Below are positions 43,990-52,929 of a stretch of 64,000 nt of DNA, piece after piece. Location of the stretch: positions 2,356,001 through 2,420,000 of the forward strand of contig NZ_CP036298.1 in assembly GCF_007752135.1 (NCBI RefSeq), in the 5' to 3' direction. A model generated the notes under the pieces. That model saw nothing but the letters and a program-made list of their open reading frames with translations. It did not search any database and was not told where the DNA came from. The stretch is from Aureliella helgolandensis (lineage in GTDB: Bacteria > Planctomycetota > Planctomycetia > Pirellulales > Pirellulaceae). How positions within the stretch are numbered: position 1 is the first letter of the stretch; every line of letters begins with the position of its first letter. The translations under genes were made by a program, and so were the position numbers.

Positions 43990-44301
43990 ATGACGTCCCT
44001 AATAGTTGGTGGGTCTGCACTCGCCTTTGGTTTTCTGTTACTAGTCGGCGTGGCCGTCATCGCGATCCGCTCGTTCGTTGTGAGATCAAGGTCGGCCGGA
44101 GTCAATCCGTTCGATGGGCTCGACGCACGGGAGATCGAAGCCATGCGGCGTATCTTTCAAGAAATGCGACAAGCCGAAATCGAGGTCGGACTGCGGAACA
44201 AATTGCTGCAAGCGGCTGGCCCCACGGTCGATGTCGCTGCGACTGCTCAGCCAGCACCTCCGGCAGCCGCCACCGTGGCTCCCGTCAAACCGACCGCCTA
44301 A
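43990..44301 (+). CDS. Small membrane protein with cytoplasmic tail
   Basis: 103 residues from MTSLIVGGSALAFGFLLLVGVAVIAI, a single membrane segment starting two bases after the preceding stop. A helical hydrophilic stretch (DAREIEAMRRIFQEMRQAEIEVGLRNKLLQ) and an Ala/Pro-rich tail follow. The size and topology would fit a pinholin, spanin or anchor partner for the neighbouring exported proteins, but nothing specific supports any of these. Confidence 0.6.
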   Translation: MTSLIVGGSALAFGFLLLVGVAVIAIRSFVVRSRSAGVNPFDGLDAREIEAMRRIFQEMRQAEIEVGLRNKLLQAAGPTVDVAATAQPAPPAAATVAPVKPTA

Positions 44302-44358
44302 TCGGAATCGATCGGTTGGACAATTGTTGCGATGCGGATCCACCAACAATGAAACTGC

Positions 44359-46695
44359 ATGGCCAAGAAAAAGGCGGCCGTCAAAACGCTCCCCGCGAAA
44401 GCGGCCAAGAAGGCACCTGCCAAGGTAGCCTCGCGATCTCGCACGCCTACTCCCAAGAAACGGCCGTCGCCCAAAGAGCAAGTCAAGACGACGGCCGCTA
44501 CGAAAAAGGCGGCTCGAAAAAAAGCCGCTGCGAGCGAGTCTAAAAAAACCAAGCGGGCTGGAGCCAAGCGGGTATTCTCCGGCGCCACCACCGACGATGC
44601 GTGGATTCAATCAGCCGATGCCTACGCCCGTCACAAGAAACGAGCCGGTGAGCGGCAAAAGCAACTCTCCGAAGATGGTCGGGACATCGCTGGCGACATG
44701 CCGCAGGTCACCGATCCCAAGGCCCGGGCGCGCGTCTCCAAGTCGCTGCGCAAATTCTGCGACGAAGTTCTACCAGAACGGTTCCACCTAGGTTGGTCCG
44801 AAGATCACCTGACCGCCATCAAGAAGATGGAACGGGCCATTCTAACGGGTGACAATTTTGCGATCGCGATGCCCCGCGGTACCGGCAAGACAACGCTGGT
44901 GATTGCGGCCGTGCTGTGGGCCATTGTCTCCGGACATAAACGCTATATCGCTCTGATTGGCGCCGATCGCGATGCGGCCACGAAGCTGCTCGACGGAATC
45001 AAGGTCGAACTCGAAACCAACGATCGTCTGCTCGACCTGTTCCCGGAGGCTGCCTATCCGATTCGCCGCCTCGAGGGAATTGCCAACCGCTGCCGTGGCC
45101 AGCTGTACCAAGGCAATCGAACCTACATCCGCTGGACTAGCAAGCACATTCAGTTTGCGAACGTTCCCCTGCGTGGCGAGGTTCCTGAAGGTGGACGTAC
45201 CGCCAGCATGGCGGTTGTGGAAACGGCAGGCATCCGTGGCAAGATCCGTGGCATGCAGCAGGCCTTGCCCACCGGTGAGATTGTTCGTCCCGATTGTTTC
45301 GTGGTCGATGATCCGCAAACCGACACCTCGGCCAAATCTCGGACGCAGGTGAACTCCCGTTTGAATGTGATCACGGGAACTTGTCCCGGTCTGGCTGGAC
45401 CGGGAGAATCGATCTCCGGATTCTGCACTTGCACAGTCATTGAACCCGACGACGTGGCGGACCAGCTGCTCAATCCCGAGAAATTCCCAGACTTCCATGG
45501 TGAGCGTTTTCAATTGGTCTACGAATGGCCAACGGAGACCGAGCTGTGGGAGGAATATGGCAACGTCTATCGCGAGTCGATGGCCACCGAACTGGGGATG
45601 GCCCCCTGCAATACCTTTGTGAAAAAGCACTGGAAGCGATTGCATGCCGGTTCTCGCGTGGCATGGGAAGTACGAAAGCGGAAGGACGAAGTTTCACCGC
45701 TGCAGCATGCCTACAATTTGCTACTGCGTTTGGGCGATATGTTTTGGCAGGAATACCAGAACAAGCCCAAGGGGGCCGACGATGCAGAGGACCTGCTCAG
45801 CGTCGACGAGATCCAGGTCAAGGTGAATGGCTACCCACGTTTGATCCTGCCACCGGTGGCCAACCTGGTCACGGGCTTCATCGACGTGCAGGGTGAGTGC
45901 CTGTTCTATGCTGTCATCGCGACAGCTCGATCGAGTTTTGACGCCTGGTTGCTGGACTATGGGACCTGGCCACGGCAAACGGCCAAGTACTATTCGAAAC
46001 GCAAACTCGGCAAACGTCTCTCCCAAATCTACAAGGGGCGTGGCCAAGAGGGTCGCATCCGACAAGGGATCATGGATTTGACCGCGGATCTGGCTACCAC
46101 TGATTACACGATGCCCGATGGCCGCACATCGATGCGGATCAAGCGTCTGGGAATTGATGCCGCCTGGGGCAAGTCGAGCCCGATCGTCTACGCGTGCGCC
46201 ATCGAGTCGCCTCACCGCTCAATCATGCTGCCCACGTTTGGCCGTGGCTTGGATGCGATGAAAATGCCCATGGAGTTTTGGACGGCCAAACCGGGTGAAA
46301 CGCTGGGCGTGGGCTACGCGATCCGGCCAAGGCCTGGCGGTGGATTGTATGCACTGCTCGACAGCAACTATTGGAAGTCATTCGTGCATGCACGCCTGGC
46401 GGTACCGATGGGCGATGCCGGTAGCTTGTCCTTGTTCCAACCAGAGATGATCACTACGCATCGATTGATTGCTGAGCACTATCGGTCGGAGACTCGATCG
46501 GAAACGAGCAACGGTAGTCGCGTGGTACACATCTGGACGTTGCCCGATAACAAACCCGACAATGATTTGTTCGATGCAACGGCCGGAGCCATGGCAATGG
46601 CCGGGATTGAAGGGGCCAAATTGGCCGATCTAACGGTGCGAAGAGCTGCGAGCAGCTCAAAACGCCCCAGACGACGTACCACAATCAAGGCCTAG
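44359..46695 (+). CDS. Terminase large subunit with histone-H1-like N-terminal tail
   Basis: 778 residues. Residues about 1-75 are a Lys/Ala/Pro/Arg-rich tail (AKKKAAVKTLPAKAAKKAPAK-type), like histone H1 or bacterial histone-like tails. The motor begins near residue 130. Walker A is AMPRGTGKTT at about 168-177, and Walker B is CFVVDDPQTD near 313-320. The C-terminal half (about 500-740) has the RNase-H-like nuclease pattern, with TGFIDVQGE near 510 and LFDATAGAMAMAG near 745. TerL packages DNA into proheads and cuts concatemers. No small subunit gene is recognised, although the protein at 46698 is in a plausible place. Confidence 0.9.
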   Translation: MAKKKAAVKTLPAKAAKKAPAKVASRSRTPTPKKRPSPKEQVKTTAATKKAARKKAAASESKKTKRAGAKRVFSGATTDDAWIQSADAYARHKKRAGERQKQLSEDGRDIAGDMPQVTDPKARARVSKSLRKFCDEVLPERFHLGWSEDHLTAIKKMERAILTGDNFAIAMPRGTGKTTLVIAAVLWAIVSGHKRYIALIGADRDAATKLLDGIKVELETNDRLLDLFPEAAYPIRRLEGIANRCRGQLYQGNRTYIRWTSKHIQFANVPLRGEVPEGGRTASMAVVETAGIRGKIRGMQQALPTGEIVRPDCFVVDDPQTDTSAKSRTQVNSRLNVITGTCPGLAGPGESISGFCTCTVIEPDDVADQLLNPEKFPDFHGERFQLVYEWPTETELWEEYGNVYRESMATELGMAPCNTFVKKHWKRLHAGSRVAWEVRKRKDEVSPLQHAYNLLLRLGDMFWQEYQNKPKGADDAEDLLSVDEIQVKVNGYPRLILPPVANLVTGFIDVQGECLFYAVIATARSSFDAWLLDYGTWPRQTAKYYSKRKLGKRLSQIYKGRGQEGRIRQGIMDLTADLATTDYTMPDGRTSMRIKRLGIDAAWGKSSPIVYACAIESPHRSIMLPTFGRGLDAMKMPMEFWTAKPGETLGVGYAIRPRPGGGLYALLDSNYWKSFVHARLAVPMGDAGSLSLFQPEMITTHRLIAEHYRSETRSETSNGSRVVHIWTLPDNKPDNDLFDATAGAMAMAGIEGAKLADLTVRRAASSSKRPRRRTTIKA

Positions 46696-46697
46696 CG

Positions 46698-46997
46698 ATG
46701 GCAAAAAAAGCGGCACCCCGAAAACGCAAACCCGCTCCCCCAACGCACGAGGAGATTTCACATCATGAAGCAATAGCCCAACTGCAGAATCTACTACGAC
46801 AAATGCAACAGCGCAGCGTGGCCTACTACGCAACACCACGGCGTGGCATTACCGACGCTGCCAAGTCAAACGCACTACCGATCGACTATGAGATTCCGAT
46901 CAGTGGTGGCAAGGAGGTGTTGCAACACCTCGCCTCCGGAAAATTGAATGTGGTATCGCAGCCGCTTCTCGAATGGATTGTCGAGCGGCTGCGCTAG
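46698..46997 (+). CDS. Small basic protein after terminase
   Basis: 99 residues with a Lys/Arg/Pro N terminus (MAKKAAPRKRKPAPPTHEE), then an Ile/Leu helix and a small hydrophobic core (LNVVSQPLLEWIVERL). It begins two bases after the terminase stop. It might be a terminase partner or a DNA-binding packaging factor, but there is no recognised motif, and the call rests on position. Confidence 0.6.
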   Translation: MAKKAAPRKRKPAPPTHEEISHHEAIAQLQNLLRQMQQRSVAYYATPRRGITDAAKSNALPIDYEIPISGGKEVLQHLASGKLNVVSQPLLEWIVERLR

Positions 46998-47035
46998 CTT
47001 ACTCACTTGATGCACAACATGATGAACGGACTCCC

Positions 47036-47818
47036 ATGAATACCAATCAACTCTGCCCAAAATGCAAAGAATCCTCGGTTCTCGTTCCCATCACGGGCAA
47101 CCGCTGGGACTCTTACCACTCACGCGCCGAGATCGCTCTGGACTGTATCGAGGAAGGTACCATCGACGCCGTGATCACGGATCCTCCCTACGGATCGGGA
47201 GGAACCACGGTTGCCAAACGACTGCGTCCCTCTTCGGAGAAGTATCAGAGCAGCGATCGAAAGGAAAAACTCCCGGACATCGATGGCGATGCCATGCTGC
47301 CCGAGGCCTGGATTCGAATGATGACCACCATCTTTGACAAGGTCCGCAGGGCTTGCAAGCCAGGTGCCGATCTACTCGTCTTCTGTGACTGGATGAGCCT
47401 CACTCGCTTTATCGAAGTGATCGGGGCGGCTGGACTATATGTTCGCAGCGTTGGTATCTGGGACAAGGGACGTTGTTCCCGCCCCAATCGAAACGGCATG
47501 CGGAACCAAGTCGAAATGATCCTCCACGCGCGGCGATCGGGCAAGGTCGAGCGTGAGAAAGACATCTACCTCAACGGCGTTTTTCAGTATCCGACGATGC
47601 GGAACAATAAGCTGCATTTGACGCAAAAGCCGCTTGAATTGATGCATGAACTGATGCAGTTGGCACCTCCAGAGGGAATCGTGCTCGATCCGTTCCAGGG
47701 ATCGGGAACCACGGGTGTGGCTGCCTTGCAAACGAATCGCCGGTACATCGGTATCGAATCGGTGAAGCACTATCACGATATTGCCATTCAGCGATTGCAA
47801 GAGTTCAGCACCCCGTAG
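47036..47818 (+). CDS. DNA (N4/N6) methyltransferase, phage orphan
   Basis: 260 residues from MNTNQLCPKCKE. An N-terminal CPKC pair is followed by motif IV DPPY at 49-52, then a long variable target-recognition segment. Motif I-type LDPFQGSGTTG lies near 217-227, followed by AALQTNRRYIGIES. The order DPPY before FxGxG is the beta arrangement of amino-methyltransferases. It probably methylates adenine or cytosine in a short DNA site, protecting the phage from restriction. No restriction enzyme is nearby. The target site cannot be predicted by eye. Confidence 0.9.
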   Translation: MNTNQLCPKCKESSVLVPITGNRWDSYHSRAEIALDCIEEGTIDAVITDPPYGSGGTTVAKRLRPSSEKYQSSDRKEKLPDIDGDAMLPEAWIRMMTTIFDKVRRACKPGADLLVFCDWMSLTRFIEVIGAAGLYVRSVGIWDKGRCSRPNRNGMRNQVEMILHARRSGKVEREKDIYLNGVFQYPTMRNNKLHLTQKPLELMHELMQLAPPEGIVLDPFQGSGTTGVAALQTNRRYIGIESVKHYHDIAIQRLQEFSTP

Positions 47819-47851
47819 TCAGACCACTATTTGTTTTCAGCTTAGACAAGG

Positions 47852-48172
47852 ATGCCCATGGCTACTCGCAAGAAACCCGCGCCGAAGAACCCGACCGCTC
47901 CTCGGCGCCGCAACGGGAGGCCCAAAGGGTCAAAAGACATCCAACGCGACGAGGTCGACGTCATCGGATCGCGTTGCAAAAAATGTGGATCCAGCCTGCG
48001 GACTCCCTATGCGAATGATCCAACGCGGATGGCTTACCCCGGGGTGGATCCCATCACGGGCAAGCCCTACACGCAGATCGTGTGGCGCCGGACTCAGTGT
48101 CGAGATTGTGGACAACACCGCATCGACAAGTGTTATGAAAACCTGCCCAAGAAAGTTTCAAAACAATCATGA
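47852..48172 (+). CDS. Basic zinc-ribbon protein
   Basis: 106 residues. The N terminus is Lys/Arg/Pro-rich (KKPAPKNPTAPRRRNGRPKG), probably DNA-binding. Two CxxC pairs, RCKKCGS near 42 and QCRDCGQ near 83, make a single zinc ribbon. A start at the third codon is equally possible. It overlaps the next gene by four bases. It resembles small zinc-binding packaging or transcription accessory proteins of phages. Function unknown. Confidence 0.7.
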   Translation: MPMATRKKPAPKNPTAPRRRNGRPKGSKDIQRDEVDVIGSRCKKCGSSLRTPYANDPTRMAYPGVDPITGKPYTQIVWRRTQCRDCGQHRIDKCYENLPKKVSKQS

Positions 48173-48366
48173 GCCCCACCGAAATCAAAGCTCGCATTGA
48201 TGAGATCGATTGCATCCTGCAGTCGGGTGCCAAATCGGTCACGGTCGACGGTGTGACGACTACTTGGGATCACGACAGCCTACGCAGCGAGCGTGGGGAC
48301 CTGGAACGCAAACTGTCCCCCAAGACGCGTCGACGTCCGTTCATCCTCAAGCCTCGCTTGGGCTAG
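48169..48366 (+). CDS. gpW-like head-tail joining protein
   Basis: 65 residues (MSPTEIKARIDEIDCIL...SVTVDGVTTTWDHDSLRSERGDLERKL). Short N-terminal helices followed by a beta hairpin and a C-terminal helix match the gpW fold pattern, and its size equals lambda gpW (68). It lies between the terminase/methyltransferase and portal genes, as W lies between A and B in lambda. It would plug the portal and attach the tail. Good contextual support, modest sequence support. Confidence 0.75.
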   Translation: MSPTEIKARIDEIDCILQSGAKSVTVDGVTTTWDHDSLRSERGDLERKLSPKTRRRPFILKPRLG

Positions 48367-48412
48367 ACCCTCGTTTCTTGTCACAGCCTTCCGTATAGAT
48401 AGTTAGATTGCC

Positions 48413-49924
48413 ATGGTTACTGCGAACGCCGCTCATTTCGTTTACGACGTCCCATCCACCGGACCGGTCGAACGTGGCAGCGGTGGTGGCCAATTCTCCT
48501 ACGATGCGCTGGAGGCCAAGGGGCGCCGCAAGGCGGCTCCCAATAGAATCGTCCGGGAAGATGTCCACGTCAGTGCGGGCAAGCGAACCAAGCTGCAGGC
48601 GAGTGCCCGCGACCTGGCTAAGAACTTTTCCATTGCCGCTTGGATGATCCGTCGGCACTTGGATTACTGCGCCAGCTTTACCTTTCAAGCTAAAACGAGC
48701 GATCGCGGATTGAACAAAGCCATCGAGCAATTGATGGAAATCCAATCCCGTCCGCTGGCCTGCGATCGCGGGGGGCGATTCTCTCGAGAAAAGATGTTCC
48801 GCCAGGTGGAGGCCTCCCGAGTACTCGACGGTGACATTGGTATGTTGCGATTGCGTTCGGGCCATACGCAGTTGATTGAATCGGATTGCGTTCGAGATCC
48901 CGATGCCGGTGAGAAGAAACGGAGCGACGATCGATTCGAGTGGGTCGACGGTGTGCAGGTCGACTATGCCGGGTTGCCTCGTCAGTATTCCGTGCACGGT
49001 CGCAAGAAGGGTGGCCGTGGCTACGAATTCCGTCGCACGGTGCCCGCTCAGAATTTTCTGCTGTACGGGTTCTTCGACCGTCCCGCTTCGGACCAAGTGC
49101 GTGGGATCTCGCCCATCGTGGCCGCTCTCAACAACTTTCGCGACGTCTATGACAACATCGACTACGCCCAAGTGAAAATGAAGATCACGCAGTTGTTCGC
49201 CCTGGCACTGCTGCGGAAGAGCGAAGCCCAAGGGCTCAACGAAGCGTTGCCAACCGCTGGGGAACAGGCAGTACTCGATGGTGAGGCCTGCGAAGAGGAT
49301 GTTTCCAGGCCCCGGGAGTTCGATCTATCGGGCGGACCAACGGTACTCGATCTCGACACCGACGAGAGTGTGGAAGTGATCGAGAGCAACACGCCCGCTA
49401 CTGAATTCCAAAGCTTCATTGAGATTGTCCTGGCCGTGGGTCTGAAGTCGCTGGACATCCCCTACAGTTTCTACAACGAGCGATTTACCAACTACTCTGG
49501 ATCCAGGACCGCCTGGCTTCATTACGAACGGTCGTGTGGGGATCGCCGCGCTGATCAAATCGAAGCTCGCAGGCGGTGGACACTATGGCAGCTGCAGCGG
49601 TGGATTGCTGATGGCATTTGGACTCCGCCCAGTGGCCAGAGTATTGCCGACATCAAGTTCGAATGGATTCCCCGAGGGATGCCATGGTGGAAGCCGAGCG
49701 AGGAAATCGTAGGGGACATCAAGGCCATTGGCGCCGGATTCGACAACCCCGATCGCGTCTGCCGCGAACGCGATCGAGGTGATCCACGCGACAACATCGA
49801 TGCCACGCTGGAAATCATCAAGTACGCGATGGACCAGGGGAAGGCAGTCATTGGCCCGGACTACGAGCACAAGCTCAATTTTTCCGCAGACTTCGGTGTA
49901 GGGGCACCCGAGGCGGCGGTGTAG
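48413..49924 (+). CDS. Portal protein (lambda gpB type)
   Basis: 503 residues. The pattern DQVRGISPIVAALNNFRDVYDNIDYAQVKMKI near 218-250 is the conserved helix-loop of lambda-type portals, and LDIPYSFYNERFTNYSGSRTAW near 349-370 is another family feature. A dodecameric ring of this protein forms the DNA gate and docks the terminase. It lies 47 bases after the gpW-like gene. Length matches the family. Complete. Confidence 0.9.
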   Translation: MVTANAAHFVYDVPSTGPVERGSGGGQFSYDALEAKGRRKAAPNRIVREDVHVSAGKRTKLQASARDLAKNFSIAAWMIRRHLDYCASFTFQAKTSDRGLNKAIEQLMEIQSRPLACDRGGRFSREKMFRQVEASRVLDGDIGMLRLRSGHTQLIESDCVRDPDAGEKKRSDDRFEWVDGVQVDYAGLPRQYSVHGRKKGGRGYEFRRTVPAQNFLLYGFFDRPASDQVRGISPIVAALNNFRDVYDNIDYAQVKMKITQLFALALLRKSEAQGLNEALPTAGEQAVLDGEACEEDVSRPREFDLSGGPTVLDLDTDESVEVIESNTPATEFQSFIEIVLAVGLKSLDIPYSFYNERFTNYSGSRTAWLHYERSCGDRRADQIEARRRWTLWQLQRWIADGIWTPPSGQSIADIKFEWIPRGMPWWKPSEEIVGDIKAIGAGFDNPDRVCRERDRGDPRDNIDATLEIIKYAMDQGKAVIGPDYEHKLNFSADFGVGAPEAAV

Positions 49925-50005
49925 TTGCCAACTACTCGCGTTACCAATTCTTTCTCGGCAATTGCATCTAGCGAAGGGATTGGGTAGTACGGCACACTGG
50001 TCCGC

Positions 50006-51040
50006 ATGAAGAAATTCGACCCATCCAATCCGACCCAAGCTCCCGCCGATGCGTTTGCATTCGCTGCGAGTGAGTGCAAATGGGAAGCTGCAACCGAGCG
50101 CAAAGACGGCCTGCGACGTATGCCGGTCAACGTGTTGGCTCGTACCGGTGCACCCGTTTACCATTGGTATTGGGATTCGATCGTACACGATTTCGAGGGG
50201 CTGGTTCACAAGCCCAAGATCGCGTTCGACTATCGGCACGATCCCAACGAACCGATCGGCGTGGCCGACAAGTTCTCGGTTAACGATGCGGGACTGTGGC
50301 TCGATGGCGAGTTGATTAGTCGTGATCCCAAGGACGAAGCGGCCAAGATCATGGATCTTGGTCCCGCTGGCATTCCTTACGAAGCTTCGATTCACTTCAA
50401 CCCTGCCACGGCGGTGATGGAGTACCTCCCGGAGGGATTCACCACCACGGTCAACGGGCAAGAAATCGCAGGTCCGCAGGTGATCGTTCGCAAGTGGGAA
50501 TTGCTCCGCTGTGCGTTTTGCTTGACCGGCGTGGATGGCGGATCGCAAGCCAATTTCGAAGCGGGGGAAGATTCACCCGCCCTGTTCTCCCTCAATTGGA
50601 CTGATAAACCCATGACTAAAACCACTCCAACCACACCCGCAACTGATGGCAAAGAGACTGAAGCGGGCAAGCAATCCACCGATTCTCAAAAGCCTGAAAC
50701 GTCGGCGACTAAGACCGAAGGAACTCCAGTCGATCGAGCTCAGTTTGAGAACGAGTTCAAGGCCCAGCTGGGCAAGTTCACTGCCAAGTTTGGCGCCGCC
50801 GACGGCGCCGAGTACTTCAGCCAGGGACTGACCTACGAACAGGGGCTCGAAAAGCACAACGATAAGCTCGAACAATCCCTCAAAGCCGCGACCGTGGCTC
50901 AATCGACCGCCGAGGATAAGCTGGCGAAACTCGATCTCGGTGAAACGCAGGGCGTGGATACCGGTACCGGAAAAGGAAAGCAGGGGGCCAAGTTCGAGGA
51001 CCTGTTTCGCTCCGCAGCTGGGACCGAAGGCAAGAAGTAG
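50006..51040 (+). CDS. Prohead protease fused to scaffold
   Basis: 344 residues. Residues 1-180 look like a prohead peptidase: KIAFDYRHDPNEPIGVADKF (catalytic His78) and GIPYEASIHF (catalytic Ser128) match the U35/S14-related order. Residues about 195-344 form an Ala/Glu/Lys/Gln-rich region with a coiled coil (DGAEYFSQGLTYEQGLEKHNDKLEQSLKAATVAQ), like scaffolding. This one-gene arrangement resembles the lambda C-Nu3 region. It lies between portal and major capsid genes, where the protease trims and expels scaffold during maturation. Confidence 0.8.
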   Translation: MKKFDPSNPTQAPADAFAFAASECKWEAATERKDGLRRMPVNVLARTGAPVYHWYWDSIVHDFEGLVHKPKIAFDYRHDPNEPIGVADKFSVNDAGLWLDGELISRDPKDEAAKIMDLGPAGIPYEASIHFNPATAVMEYLPEGFTTTVNGQEIAGPQVIVRKWELLRCAFCLTGVDGGSQANFEAGEDSPALFSLNWTDKPMTKTTPTTPATDGKETEAGKQSTDSQKPETSATKTEGTPVDRAQFENEFKAQLGKFTAKFGAADGAEYFSQGLTYEQGLEKHNDKLEQSLKAATVAQSTAEDKLAKLDLGETQGVDTGTGKGKQGAKFEDLFRSAAGTEGKK

Positions 51041-51105
51041 TTCTCACCTGTAGTCGAGCGGCAACAACTTACTGATTTCAACTCACACAAGGACCGGGGG
51101 CTAGG

Positions 51106-52062
51106 ATGGCCGATTCACTAATGACGCTCGCCGACATCGCGTTACTAAACGATGTCAGCGTGGAGGACTATGGAGCAACGGATATTTTCCTGGATGCTCC
51201 CGTGCTGCGGATCCTGCCCGCACAGACTGCGAGCCACGGTACTGACCACAAGTACTTGAAGCACGTGACCGCTCCCACGGTTGGCTTTCGTGCTCCCAAC
51301 GCGGGGCGCGATCACAGCAAGACCGGACGCGTGTGGGTGACCGAAACGCTCAAGATCTTGGATGCCACGTTCCACCTCGATGCTATGATTGCCAAGAGCA
51401 ATCCCAAGGGTGAAGCCTTCGTGATGGCCATGGAAGCCATGATGCACTTGCGAGCTGCGATGAAGGCTGCCGAACGGCAGATCTTCTACGGTACCGCCCA
51501 AGATGCCGGTGGGTTTCTGGGGTTGGCGGACAACGTTGGTCTGAACAAGATCGATGACGACATGGTGCTCACCGCTGGTGGTACTAGCACCGGTGTGTTT
51601 GGCGACGTGTGGATGATTCGAGCGACGAGCGATTTCGCAAACTGTGCCGTGATCCTGGGTAATAGTGGCAACATTGCCATCGAGCCCTGGGAACGGCAAT
51701 TGGTCTCCGATGGTGATGGGAAGCAATTCCCAGCCCTGTTCCAAGAGATCGACGGATGGCTTGGCCTGCAGGTTGGCGGGGCCAAGAGCGTTGCCCGCCT
51801 GGTCAACCTCAATCTGGCCGACGGGGCTTCGGCCAACACGCTGACCGACGATTTGCTGGCCAACCTGATGGAATTATTCCCCGAGGAAGCGCCGCCCACG
51901 CACATCGTGATGAACAAGCGAGCCCGCAAACAACTGATGCAGAGCCGGACCGCGACCAACGCCACCGGAGCTCCCGCACCATTGCCCACGGAGTATGAAG
52001 GGGTGCCGATCGTGACCACCTCGGCTTGTTCCACATACACAACGGCCGTCGCCGCTTCCTAA
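51106..52062 (+). CDS. Major capsid protein (HK97 fold)
   Basis: 318 residues. It has the HK97-type layout: an N-terminal arm (ADSLMTLADIALLNDVS), an E-loop-like stretch (KYLKHVTAPTVGFRAPNAG), a spine helix (FVMAMEAMMHLRAAMKAAERQIFYG), and C-terminal P- and A-domain strands (PTHIVMNKRARKQLMQS...PTEYEGVPIVTTSA). The spine-helix end with ERQIFYG and the closing G-x-P-I-V-TT match many siphovirus capsid proteins. Position after the protease gene supports the call. About 420 copies would build a T=7 shell if standard. Confidence 0.88.
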   Translation: MADSLMTLADIALLNDVSVEDYGATDIFLDAPVLRILPAQTASHGTDHKYLKHVTAPTVGFRAPNAGRDHSKTGRVWVTETLKILDATFHLDAMIAKSNPKGEAFVMAMEAMMHLRAAMKAAERQIFYGTAQDAGGFLGLADNVGLNKIDDDMVLTAGGTSTGVFGDVWMIRATSDFANCAVILGNSGNIAIEPWERQLVSDGDGKQFPALFQEIDGWLGLQVGGAKSVARLVNLNLADGASANTLTDDLLANLMELFPEEAPPTHIVMNKRARKQLMQSRTATNATGAPAPLPTEYEGVPIVTTSACSTYTTAVAAS

Positions 52063-52080
52063 GTAGGAACTGCATCCACC

Positions 52081-52455
52081 ATGCCCAACGCCCCCGCGCT
52101 GACTTTGCAGAAGCTCCTTTGGCGGACTCTGCTGAAAACGCGGGGCGTGCTGGTGACCTACAAGGCTACCGGATTTTTGATCGCTGAATTGAAGGTGGTG
52201 TTTACTCGCCCTGGCGAGGATCAAGTAGACATGAGCGACAACTTCTCGCTCGTGTCGAAACAGTGGGACGTGTTGATCGATCCTGCCACGTTGGTCAATC
52301 CGGCTGGGACACCCATTGAGCCGGAACTCGGTCACGCAATCACCAAAATCGACGGCACGGTTTACCGGGTCCAGTCTGGTGATGGGAGTCGTAATTGTTG
52401 GCGTTGGTCCGATGGCCTGCAGACCTGGCGTAGAACTCACACGGTGATTGACTGA
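52081..52455 (+). CDS. Head-tail connector protein
   Basis: 124 residues, mostly beta with a helical N terminus (LTLQKLLWRTLLKTRGVLVTYKATGFLIAEL). The C terminus (VYRVQSGDGSRNCWRWSDGLQTWRRTHTV) is a typical connector-like end. It begins 18 bases after the capsid stop and shares one base with the next start (TGATG). Role by position: head completion or joining. Confidence 0.7.
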   Translation: MPNAPALTLQKLLWRTLLKTRGVLVTYKATGFLIAELKVVFTRPGEDQVDMSDNFSLVSKQWDVLIDPATLVNPAGTPIEPELGHAITKIDGTVYRVQSGDGSRNCWRWSDGLQTWRRTHTVID

Positions 52456-52913
52456 TGCCCACCCCGATCCAAGAGCTGACAATCGCATTGCAAAGTGCGA
52501 TCGCCGCCGAGCTGTCGATCGTGATCGAACGGCGCAAGATCGCGTACTTCACTCCGGGTGAAGTTCGCGAGGGAAAATACATCATCGTCGGCATTGGCGA
52601 GGACACCAATGCCAAGCGTGGGATTGACCTGCTCGACCTGCAGGTGGATCTCGGGTACCAGATCGCATTGCCAGAACCAACCGAATCCAATCCGGATCCG
52701 GCCAACAACATCCCCTGGTCCGACGAGCAAGAGCAAAAGGTCGATGCCATCAAGCAACTGTTCCGGCCCGATGGTGCACTGCGCGACAGGGCGATCGCTG
52801 GGGCAAATTACCTCCGAATGCAGAACACTCCGATTTACCGACCGGACATGCTGCTCGATAACCAGATTTTTACCAGTGTGATTCGTTTGGAATTCCGCAC
52901 CGAAAACGAATAG
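52455..52913 (+). CDS. Tail terminator/completion protein (gpU-like)
   Basis: 152 residues. An N-terminal helix (PIQELTIALQSAIAAEL) is followed by a beta sheet (DLQVDLGYQIAL, IFTSVIRLEFRTENE) and a middle helix. This is the pattern of gpU/tail-terminator proteins that cap the tail tube. It overlaps the previous gene by one base and lies 17 bases before the tail tube gene. Reasonable by position; not motif-proven. Confidence 0.65.
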   Translation: MPTPIQELTIALQSAIAAELSIVIERRKIAYFTPGEVREGKYIIVGIGEDTNAKRGIDLLDLQVDLGYQIALPEPTESNPDPANNIPWSDEQEQKVDAIKQLFRPDGALRDRAIAGANYLRMQNTPIYRPDMLLDNQIFTSVIRLEFRTENE

Positions 52914-52929
52914 CTCCAAGGATGGAACC

